DNA from: Rhododendron vialii | Taxonomy: Eukaryota; Streptophyta; Magnoliopsida; Ericales; Ericaceae | Length of the DNA: 64,000 bases | Assembly (NCBI RefSeq): GCF_030253575.1 | Contig: NC_080562.1 | Coordinates: 40,587,852-40,651,851 of the forward strand | Reading direction: 5' to 3' | In this document: one piece after another, positions 10,979-22,900 of the stretch | Numbering within the stretch: the stretch's first letter is position 1 | Layout: each line of letters starts with the position of its first letter | Notes under the pieces: generated by a model | Database searches by the model: none | What the model was told of the DNA's origin: nothing | The model's input: only the letters and a program-made list of their open reading frames with translations | Translations under genes and position numbers: made by a program

Positions 10979-13900
10979 TTATTCCCTCGCCATTTCCTTT
11001 TTCTTCTTCTTCTTCGTCTTCTTCTTCTTATTCCCCATACCAGAGGCCGGCTCGATGTAAGTTGCTTTGCATGCTTTGATGACACACTGAACATGAGGAT
11101 CATCTTTCGGCATTTTGTTTAGAATTTTCGTTGCAGATGCGTGAGCCCCTGAAGCCAAGAGGGCTTGATACATCCTGCACATCAATTAATAAGAAGAAAA
11201 AACCATTTAAGGAAAGCAAAAAATGTAACTTGTTTAAGATTTGGAATGCCCCCAAATTTATATGCTCTATATGCTGAAATTCACAACAATCGATTCACTC
11301 GAAGTTTGCATAAATGGGAAAGCATTCCAGTACGACCACCAACCTGCTAAATGAGTGAGATTTTTCTTCTTATCATTCAATTGAGCTAACAATACACAAG
11401 TGGTACGTCGATTCCAATTTATTACAGCAGTTAAAAATACCCAAACAACATTTTATGGCACCAACATAGTAGTGACAGTATTCTCAAAAACAAAACCCGT
11501 GGGAGTGACAGTCAAATGCTTCCACTTTATAATCATGAGATGTGCGTTGTATGGCATACTGATCAATAACAAGACATAAAGGACTGGTGTATCCCTATGT
11601 ATGTTTTCCAGCATTCCTCAGCCTAGTGATGCTTAGTTTTGGGGTTGTATCCCTGTTTCTGTGTTGTTATGTTATAGCTTTCCGTCCCTAGTTTAGGTAT
11701 ACAGTGTTCTGGAGTGAATTTTTGGTTTTTCTGTAACAGATTTTCAAAGCCATCCCCTTGATTCTTTTGGTTTTGGTTCCTTAATAAAAGAATTGTTCCC
11801 AAAAAAGAAATATTAAGGAATTACTTGCCTTAAGTAACTTAAAACATTATAAGGAAGCCCAGCTATCTGATACTCTTTCCAAATTAGGTTAGAACTCTGC
11901 AGGTCTTTGGCACTAGCACAAGCACCAAGAAGAAAATCAAGACTTTTTCGTGAAGGGCGAACATCAAGCTGTTCCTTAATGGCTTGAAGCAAATTCAGGC
12001 CAAACTGCATATCTGCACGCTCCGACTCGGCAATTTTTGAAAATACCTGCTTCATGGTCACCATTGAAACTAAAGAATTATTACAAGACTGCACCCTATG
12101 ATCTCTGAATATCGGTAAAGTACTTACGAAGTTATTCTTTGTATCAAAATGAACATTTCAGGTCCTTGAAGATTCCCAATACGAAGTATTACCTCTGTCC
12201 CATATTCTTAATCTTTGTTCACCATTTCAGGCATCTCGAAAAATCATTGTATTTCTCTATAAATATATGCACAATTGTTTAGAAGATAAACTAATCAAGA
12301 TCCCTTTAATTGGTCAAGAAAATCTCAAGATTTTTCCGAAAAATATATAATCGGTTGACAATATTAAAGGGTATGACTGCTATCAAGAATACGAGACGGA
12401 GGAGGCAGGAGTACTTTCTATCATGATTACAAAAGTAAACAACTAAACCTCATCAAAAATAACTTCTGTAGCGACTTCATCATCGCAGAACTTGTCCACT
12501 AGTTGCTTCAGCAAATCAACAGCAGAACTAAACCAAAGAAATCAAGACATTTAATTAAGTGGATACCACAAGAGCTCTATCAATAAATAACTGGGTGGCA
12601 CATTACCTTAAATGCTTGAATTGTACACAATACAAAATGACTTTGCAGCAGCCATCAATCCACAAATCTGAATCCTTTAATTCCTCAAGTAGTTGAATCA
12701 ATCTACTCAACTGCCCTTCAGTTTGAAGGTGATCCTGAAGGGTAACTATGAATTATGAGTCTTGATAAGGTAGAGCACACAAGGGATACATTATGAATCT
12801 TACCATGAGACATATGATGGCTTTGGGCTCAAGATTGCATTCAGCTTCTTTGATTTCTTCACAAACATCAAGGGCCTCTGAAATCTGCCCGTGTGATGCA
12901 AGAGCTGAGGCAAGTACACTTTTAATTTCACTTAAGCTCTTTACGGGTACTCCTTTGTCCAAGACTACCTATAACCATGTGTTAGAACTATGAGATCTTC
13001 GTACATAACTTCACATTAATATATCACAAGGCCCTAGGTGACTAAGAGCATCCGCATTGTAATAAGCAAATGGATGTGAATAAGCAAATTTAACAATAAT
13101 GCTAAAAAAACACCTCACATTGTAATAACCAAAGTTACAAGTCTTTTAGTAAATAACCAAATTCCACCAATTCCATAACCAAACTTAATAACTTTTACCA
13201 ATAACCAAAACTCAATAACCAAACTCAACAATTAAACTCAAAACTCAATAACTCAAAAACACCTCATATTAGAATCGTCTCATCGAGACGAATAATTTGG
13301 TGTGGTTGGGTGCGTGATTAAAACTCGTTTGCGATTGGACAATTGTGCGTTGTGTATTGTGGGATTTTTTTTTGGTTAGGGATACAAAAATAACCAATGT
13401 GGTGGTAGAGATTGTTAAGTTTGATAATGAACTAAATGGATAATCACATGCTGACGTGACACATTTTGATTATTGATTTTGATTAGTACCATTGCGGATG
13501 CTCTAACAGCACAAGTTTCCAAAGACAATACAATGGGAAATACCACTTAGTTGACCAAAATTGGAAGGTGCAGAAAAATAACCAATTGATTGCATACTCT
13601 CTATACAACAATTGGAAAGAGGGTGGAAAACCAACCAATTACCTCAGATTAGATAGGTGAAAAGAAAAACCAACGAGGACACTGATGCACCACATTCTGA
13701 CAGAAAAGTGCTGAAAGGTCCATATCATTTTTACCGTTTACTTGTTAAGTACTATTTATTAACTGAATTATTATTGGATTTTCATGGGGAAAATTTTATG
13801 CTCTCATAGGAAACTAAATTTTATTAAGTAGACCAGGGGAGCAATGAAGACCCTGAAATTACTGAACGGTATTAGATTGAAAATTTTTGTAAGCCACGGT

Positions 13901-16900
13901 CGCAAGAATGTAACTTCAACAAAGACATAATTGGATAGTACCAGAATGACAGTTCATGAGTTTTGTGAGAAAAATATGCAAAATCAGTAGAGATACTAAT
14001 AAGAGATGACCATGCATAACTCTGAGTGATGACCAGATCAACACAGACAATAAGATATTTCCAAGGTTACAATAGAAAATGAATTAAGGGGTGATCCAGA
14101 AGCTATGAAAGTCATAATTATACCTTCTTCGCCTTCTCAAACTGACCGCAAGCAGCATATGCGTTTATAAGTGCCATGAAGATATGCTTTGTAATTTGAA
14201 CCCCAGAACACTTCAGTTCTTCATAATACTACAAGAAGATCACTAAATCAGCCTCCTCAATGGCATTAGAAATACTTTTCTTCTTCCATTTCTTTTTACT
14301 CCCTCTTTTGTAAAGAAACATGACACTATAAACTGGTTGAAATCACAAACAATCTTCTGCCATCTGACAAGAATACATGAGATTGCCTACTCACGTAATT
14401 CAAAGATCAAACAGGCACCCCAACGTGACTTGCAGTGGTTATTAGAAACTAACCTCTATGAAGCCCATGTAGAATATTAGAGAGGCAGTTCTACAGTTAT
14501 GTAAGTTCTAAAATATTACAAGCACTATATTCTACCAAAGTTAGCTGTAAGCCATTTTGATGTGCATGGATCATTAAATGGACTAATTGGCTAATTTAGT
14601 GTTCAAGAGATGTATGAGCAGTAGGCCATGGTAAACGTGAATGAGATGAACGAAAGATGAATTCCATAGGTCACAGATTCAGTCAGCTGCTAGACATGAA
14701 ATGTTAACTAAAATCAACAAATTAAAACCAATAGCCTCATTCTGAAAGGGGGAAAACTTATAATCAACTTTTAGACAAGAAGGTGGGCAAACTTCTACCA
14801 TAGCTTATATAACTGAACCAAAGATCATAATCTAAGTGCAGGACAGGTGAGATTGCCAAAACGGAGTTTAAACTACCTTAACAATATCCTCCTCATGGAC
14901 ACAGTTCCCTATAAGATAGGTGAAAGTCTGAGAATCACGTTTTACATCTGCATCCTCCATTTGCTTAAGAACCCTCAAACCAGCATGCATGTTTTTCTGT
15001 AGAGAAATATTGAGATGAAGCAGGTCAAGCAGAAAATCCACACTGCATTGTAAGCAGGAAATCACACTTTAGAGCTTAAACACCTTTTGATGCTAACTTG
15101 ACAATCCAGTGCATAAAGCAAAAACCGTGTCTGAATCTTGACAATCATAAGTAGCCATAATTACAATTTACAATGCCTCTAGAAAACTGTAAAAAATGTG
15201 TCACACAATCTCATCTAAACCACCAACACATGAATACAACAGTATGGCATTATGTGTTCGCATATGCAAGGAAATTTGAATATACAACTCGATGTAAAAA
15301 GGAAGAAAACCAACACTGGTCAGGCAGACACATTGGTTTCAATGACACAGAGAGTTCAACCCGGTTCATGAAATTGGCCGATACTTCTGACATGGTTACA
15401 CCTAGATCATGACAAGGCTGTCCGGTCATCTTTGTTTAGGAAGAAATAGGTTGTAAAAAATTTCTTCTGGTGGAATCTTGGCCCACCATAGTTTGAAGAT
15501 GGCAAACTGGTCCAATCCCAACTGGTTCTCATTTAAATCTGAATTCAGCATTTGCTTCTTTTTCTCACAAATCTCTTCAGCAGTTTGTAATGTCAACATT
15601 ATCATCCACTTCAAATTTCAGGCAAAGATAAGATCGTAACCTAATTGCCCATACCCACTCCGTGAAAGATCCAATGTGAAAGAATCAAACAAAACACTCT
15701 GTAGTTGAGATCTATATTCTGGGACGAATTGAACAAAACATTCATCTAAACCTCTAGAATACTGCAAGCATAATGTTTTCTAGGACCTATATTCAAGCCA
15801 TTTCTAACGAATACTGACAAAAGCTGTATCAACCAAAACGACAAAAGCCTGTAAAGAGATCAATTAAACAATGTTGAGTAGTCAAGAAGCAGCTCTACAT
15901 GCTAGCATGAAGCAGCTGATAGTGACTGATTACACACACACAGATACAAAGCGGGAGAGAGCACACTCAAGCGGTTATGCATGAAATTCGCAAAGAATCA
16001 AAAAGGTTGAACGTAATGTCGTTTACTCTTCTTTTCTAATTCCCGATGAAAGCCACCAAGTAAATAAAGAAGACACACATACAAGTTAATGAACAGGACA
16101 TGTGCATCCCTGACCTGTAAAACTGGGAACGCGTAGCAGGAAAAACAAGATATGCACTGAGGTGAATGTCAAAACAGCAATGTCAAAAAAGTTAAATAAA
16201 CCAAAGCACGCATCACAAGCAACAGCCCGGAACAAGAAATATTGAAGCCGACACTATTGACTTCTAGACTGCAGCACAAAACCGTATAACTCGAGGAAAA
16301 GTAATCTGTGAAACAATACTAATGAGGAGTTTACTAACTGTCAATAAAAATAGAAAGACTCAACAGAGGAAGAAACTGAGGAAGTCACCTCCCGGAAATA
16401 TCCTGCCATTATCGCATTGTACATGCCTGCTGTAGGCATCAAGTTCATATTCTCCAGATCTTTGATCATGTTGTATGCACCTTCAAACTGCAGTGAAGGA
16501 ATATAAAGGTTACACGCTCCACTAGGTAATCAAACAATTTATCAGCATATGAAGAGTAAACCAAAATGCAACAACAAAGAAAACTTACATCTTTCATTTT
16601 TACCCTCAAATTTATCATAGCCCTGAAGGTCTCATTGTTTGGCTTCAAGTTGTTATGACAAATCATTGAGTAGATACGATGAACCTTAGAATCATAAGAC
16701 AGAACGTAAGAATACTTTCAACTACAAGTCTACAACTGATATGGCCCCAAAAACTTTCGCATTTAATTGCTGGAATCCCCAGATAAATACTACCATACAC
16801 TGCCTCCTCAAATTATTAATCACAGTATCTTTTATACGCAGACAAACAAGTATATGGCGGCATATATACGCATTCTGGTCAAAAGTCGAAACTCCCCCCC

Positions 16901-19900
16901 ACCCCAACCCCAAAGTAAAATCCTGGTCTGAATAAGTTAAACTCACTAGCGAACTAAGCAGCCATACAAAGTCAAGTGAAAAATATGGCAACAGCTAGAG
17001 AACTAAATATTTTCAAAAGAAGACCACGCATATAAGTTCAAGGCATCTGTGTTAATTACTACTTTAGGTTTTAGACCTTATATCATCCGATGCCTAGTAT
17101 CATCAAAAGATCCTATGTGGCAAAATGAACACACTCCAATATCAGTCAATGTATGATGCCTAACTATCCCATACTTGATTTGCCAAGTTGCCAGACTACC
17201 TGATGGCAATCTCATTATGTCAGGGTGCCAGAGGAGCAGTTACGTAGACACTTTACATCGGCTTCTAATCAAACAATGTGTCACCCATCAGACTGGAACC
17301 TGCATTTTTGTTATCAGCAGCATGCTTATCCTTGATTTACCTCTGTAACTTAGTATCACTAGGAAAAGTAAGACAGTAGCCATGCATTCACTGTCTCTTC
17401 CAATTGAGCAAAAGCCCAAATTTCATACACAAACTCAGGCGGTTAAACCGCGCTAATAAGACTATCTTCTAGAATATCCACATAAGCATTCATACAAATA
17501 TCCTTTAATGGATACGTTAAAGAAGATAGCACAGGTTAATAAGAGAGAAGCAAGAGAGAAGCTGACATACCAAATTGTAGTCACAACTTTCCTCACATGC
17601 ACATAATATTGAATGAAATGTCTCTATCGATAAGGTCAAACCTGCTTCAAACATCTGATCAACTATATCAAGAGCTACATGTGCCTACATTAAAATGATT
17701 CAACATATGTCATCTCAAACCAACATACAGAAGAAAACTCAAAAACTTATAGGAGTCACAATGCCAAGTAGATCAGTTTATACCTTCAGCGAATTGCAAC
17801 AATGCCCAATGAGCTTCTCGTATGCTGCAGAAGAAGGCACCACCTCTAATTCCAAATGCAGATGCTTAAATTTTGAAATGACATCATCAACCTTCAATGG
17901 ACGATAGGTGCGCATTCAGGAGAAGAACAACTTTAAAAAACAAGAAAAATAGAAGACTCGATGATCAAAATGCTAGAAAATCAACCTCGTCACATGGACT
18001 CTTCACAATGTATGTAAATACCCGTACCGGACATCGGACACTTGGACAAGTGTGTGGAATGGCCATCAAACAAATGTACCCAATTTAGAAGCTTGGATCC
18101 TTAATTCTATGACTATTGAAAGGGGAAAAAAACTCATATATGCTATAAAAGAAACATGTCTAACCTTCCACCTGATGGGCAATAGAAATTTTGCATATTT
18201 TCTCAACTAGTATTTGATATAACGTATCCCCATATTACGTACACCATATAGCTACAAGTATTAGAATGTCAAAATCAAAAAGAACGTTCAAGAAGTGTCC
18301 CGGTACACATAACTAACATTCGGATAAAAATCACAATAACCTCACAAACATATTTAGGAAGGACTAACAGTTAGACACACCTGCAGCAGATACTAAACAA
18401 GTTCACGATACATGGAGGATCGACTCCCTTGAAGATTGATACAATATTTAATGAATAAACTCTCCTAGAAATGATATGACCCACAAGACAACTCAAATAA
18501 GGCTTACTATTCAAAAAGCTACAAGTGTCCATTCTTCAGATAACAAATCATGCAATGGGCGAAATGAACTAAGTTGTTCATGAATAGCTAGAATATGGCA
18601 TGATAATGAGCTAATCATTTTGTTAGATAACCTTGATGTACATTGTTGGGCCCATTTCCTAACAGCTTAAGCTTTTGGGAGAGTCAGTAACTTAACATGG
18701 TATCAAAGCTCAGGTTGCAAGAGGTCTTGGATTCAAGTTTCTCTGTCTGTATTTGTTTCCCGGTTGCATTATGCTTCTCCTCTTCGTATTCTGTTTCCTT
18801 CTATTTATGAAAATTTGCATCTCCACGTGCAAGACGGGGTTGCATGTGAGGGAGGGTGTTAGATAAGCTTGATATGCATCGTTGAGCCCATTTCCTAACA
18901 GCTTAAGCTTTTGGGAGAGTTGGTAACTTAACACATTTATCTTACAAAGCAAGTTTGAGCTCCATTTTCTGCTTAGCTGAGCCACAACACAACCCATGGA
19001 AACCGGTTAACACAACTAACAAGAGCTTCTCCGACATCCGATGATTATCATCTCCAAAACTAGTATATTAGCTCTCCACTCAATGCATGTTGAATTTGAG
19101 GTAGATGCTATAACATGATATGAGAGCTAGGCTTCTAGAGGCTTTTGGGCAAGTCTCTATGGGTAGTCCATAATCCTCAAGAGAAATAGAAAATAGCCAA
19201 AGGATCCCTACTTATTCCGTCCTAATTTGCTGTTTTAATAGAATATAGGAAATCTTGTTGGAGAGAGATAGAAAATACTCTTCCATATCTAGAGTCTAGA
19301 CATGAATAGCTCACAACTGCTCATCACCGGTGTCCAAATAAAAACATTATAGCATCACTTGAAGTGGCAATCGGTGATGAGCATGACACTTAAAACACCT
19401 CAGAAAGAACTAAGACTGATCACTTAAGTAGTACTGTTTGCCAGGGGTTCATGCAGTAGGTCATAAAGTTTGAATTAAAAGAGCAGATTGCTAGTAGTGC
19501 AGAAGAGCCACAAAAAAATTGTGGCCTCGAGGAAATTACCAGTAGTATTCATGAGAAGTTCCTCACCGCTAAGTTTGGCACACTAGTTGCATAGCTATAA
19601 ATGAAGTTTGAGATATTTTCTGCCCCAGTATCTGCATTTGTCAAGATATCCATATCAAAAGGAAATATCAAGCTGCAGAGAAAAATGAAAACCCAGGGTT
19701 TTGTTTTAATTCTGAAATACAGGCAAAAGTGTTTGGGACCTGAAGTGATTGCAGCAGCAGTGTGTGCCTATGTTACATAGAATCTCCTAATTTTGCAACT
19801 TGCAGGTCAGTTCATCCACTTGGTAAGACTATGACATGAGTCTGATATGTATAGAAAGATAGCCAAGCTTACTACTTCCCGGATTTAAACATAAAGAACA

Positions 19901-22900
19901 ATCTATTAGGTCCAAAACATCGTTTTACGCTTAAAAATTTAAAGTTCTTAAGAAATTTCAAATCTAGCCTTCCTGTTGTCTATGGACAAATGAATAAGAT
20001 GAATCCCATGCTTGACCCATATCTCCAACTGAGGACCATGCTCGAGTCCATGTGACACAAGGCATATTCTCAAAATAAAAAAGTGATTGATGATAGGCAT
20101 GAAACAGTACTCGAACTTCATGATGAATAAGGCATACAGCTATTAGCGAGAAAATCTCTTTACATTTTTTCAAGAAGATAAAGTTGAACCAAGTGGTTTC
20201 CAAGTTTCACCAGCACCAAAGTGCAAACAAGACCTTGACGCCTCATCACAATTTGACATCATCAAAACAAAGGATCATGGGCATACCAGAGCCTTTTAAT
20301 GCCCTTATGAATTTCTCTGCGCAGGACTCCAATGAAAGCCTCCCCAAAGATCCAAAGATATTTGTCAGATTATCCAAAGAGGAAAACTTTGTTATGTCAA
20401 CAATTCCCAGTAGTAGCAAAACCTCTTTCTTCCGATCACTCTCGCACAAGGCCAACAAATAATGTTCTGCAACATCAGTCACATCAAATAAGATTTGAAC
20501 ATAGACCAAACAAATGGGCAACCGTCATGCTGAATTCAAAAGAATAACTTCAAGACCTTCAGTGGGCCAAAAAGACTGTTTGAAGTTTGATTTGTTTATT
20601 ACTTAAAAATAGTTGATCCATGGACGCACAACATACATTGTTTGTGTTACATTTTTCATGTTTCAAAGCACGTTTTGTAGAGTTAAAATGTGAATCTTGA
20701 AAGAGTTAACCGAAAACATATTGACCAGGCAATAGCAGATAATGTTGGGATTTGTCCCACATCGGTTAATTATCTCCTCCAAAACTAGTACATGAGCCTG
20801 GGCAGCCTCTCCACTCTTTGCCAATTGGTTTGGAGTTGGATGCTTTAACATGGTATCAGACCTAGGTTTTCGGAGGCTTTTCCCCTTTGTTTGTGCCATA
20901 GTTGCACTTCGTTTCATTGTGATCCGTGTGTTCCGGATCCTTTGTTAACCTCTCCACGTGCGAATCGGGGGTCGCACGTGCAGGGGAGGGTTGGGATTTG
21001 TCCCACATCGGTTAATTATCTCCTCCAAAACTAGTATATGAGCCTGGGCAGCCTCTCCACTCTTTGCCAATTGGTTTGGAGTTGGATGCTTTAACAGATA
21101 ATATGAAGCATAACACTCCATAATTCATTACCCTGACCAAATAATAGGCACTACATATTACATAATGGTTTCCACTTTCTATACATCTCCCCTTCAAAGC
21201 CATACAAGACAGCAACTTTAAAGACTCCCATACGAGAAAGGGCCCAATATTAACACCTAAAAAGCTAATGATTATGTGCAATTATATCAAGGAGATATCA
21301 CCATCTCGTTTCGATGTGAACTTCAATTAAGTTTTAAAATCCTAAGAGAGGCAGTCCGGACCAGGCTCCTGACGTTGCAGGGTTGGGGAGGATCATACAT
21401 ACATATACATGTACATATATAAACCCACATTCCATGTTTTGAACCTATGACAAGTGGGTTACGGAGAAGAAATGTCATTAATGCACGTTTGCAGCGTGGG
21501 TCTCACTCACCGACAAACACAAACACAAAGTAAATAAAATACTTGTGAAAGGACAACAATAAGCTTCCCGTGCTCACTCTGATCACCAAGGAGAGTACAA
21601 CTTTCCATTCCCACTATTTCCCTAAATATATAATATTTCACATTATGTAGAACCGATGTGTGCCCAATTATTTTTGCTAATAAGAGGACTATTATACTAA
21701 TCTATGTACATTTTGTTAGTTGCCACCATGTGCCCACTATTTTCATGGTTTATAGCGTTAAGTGTCTTTATGGTGCAAGCCTCTACACCTTATGTCAATA
21801 TCCATGCTTGGCGATGTTCAAAACCAAATGAAAACTAAGAACCAATTAACTTCTAAATAAACAAAACAAACATAAACGAATAGAAAAAGTAACAGAATTA
21901 TCATGACGCAACTAAGAGATAATAGGTCCTTAACCTTAATCTAGTTCGAGGCAAATAATTTTGTTGTGTACTTGTTTCCATACCACTAAGTTTGTACATG
22001 CATAATACCTTTCCCACCAATGCCAGGTCGGGATGTCGAATTTCAATACCTTATAGCAGGAAAAAATACCATAATATGTAGTAGAAAAAGCTAAACATTT
22101 GTATAAACCATAAGTAAGTTACAAACCTTTAAAGTTGGTTTTGTCCCCCTCATCATTAGTAGCAATAAAATCACAAAGCTCTTGTATTTTAACTTCATTA
22201 TTAACCCTAATCCATAGCAGCATTTCATAGTAAGCAAATCTTGATAACGAGTTCGAATTGCCGTCACGAATAGCTCCACAAAAAAATTGGAATTCTTCTA
22301 CCATCTCCATGTCGATTAAAAGCATCAGAAATGGACCATAGCTTTCTTCCTCTAACTTAAAACCTCGTTCTCTCATTAACATCAAAAGTTTATACACCTT
22401 GGAAATCTCTTGTAGCCAAACATCTTCAGATCGAGTTTCCCTGGCCTTCACTATGCAAAGTCCTATTAATGCATTAAATTCTTTGACACCTGTTTCCCGT
22501 CCCAGCTTACCAAACACCTGAATAGTAGCATCTGTCCCCAACTTTTGTCCACACATTTTAACTAGCCTGTCGAAACGATGCGTTTGGGTGCTCTTAAAAA
22601 TCCACTTTTGTTTCCTGTCACGCGATACTTCTTTACGGCGGAGCGAAATGTTACTGTGTGACAAGGTTGAGAACCATGGCGTATCTAAAACACTTCCTAC
22701 ATATTCATCATTTTCCTCTATAGAATCAGATGAACCCGCATCCAAAGTTGAAGCACCTGTAAATGAAATCAATGCACGTTAACAATGTTAGGAAACACAA
22801 GAGAAGAACATCAATACCCATTTAGTGCAAGACACTATCGTATATTCAAGAAGAGGAGTGTATAGTAGCAGAGGCAAACATCGCAAATCAAACTACGAAA

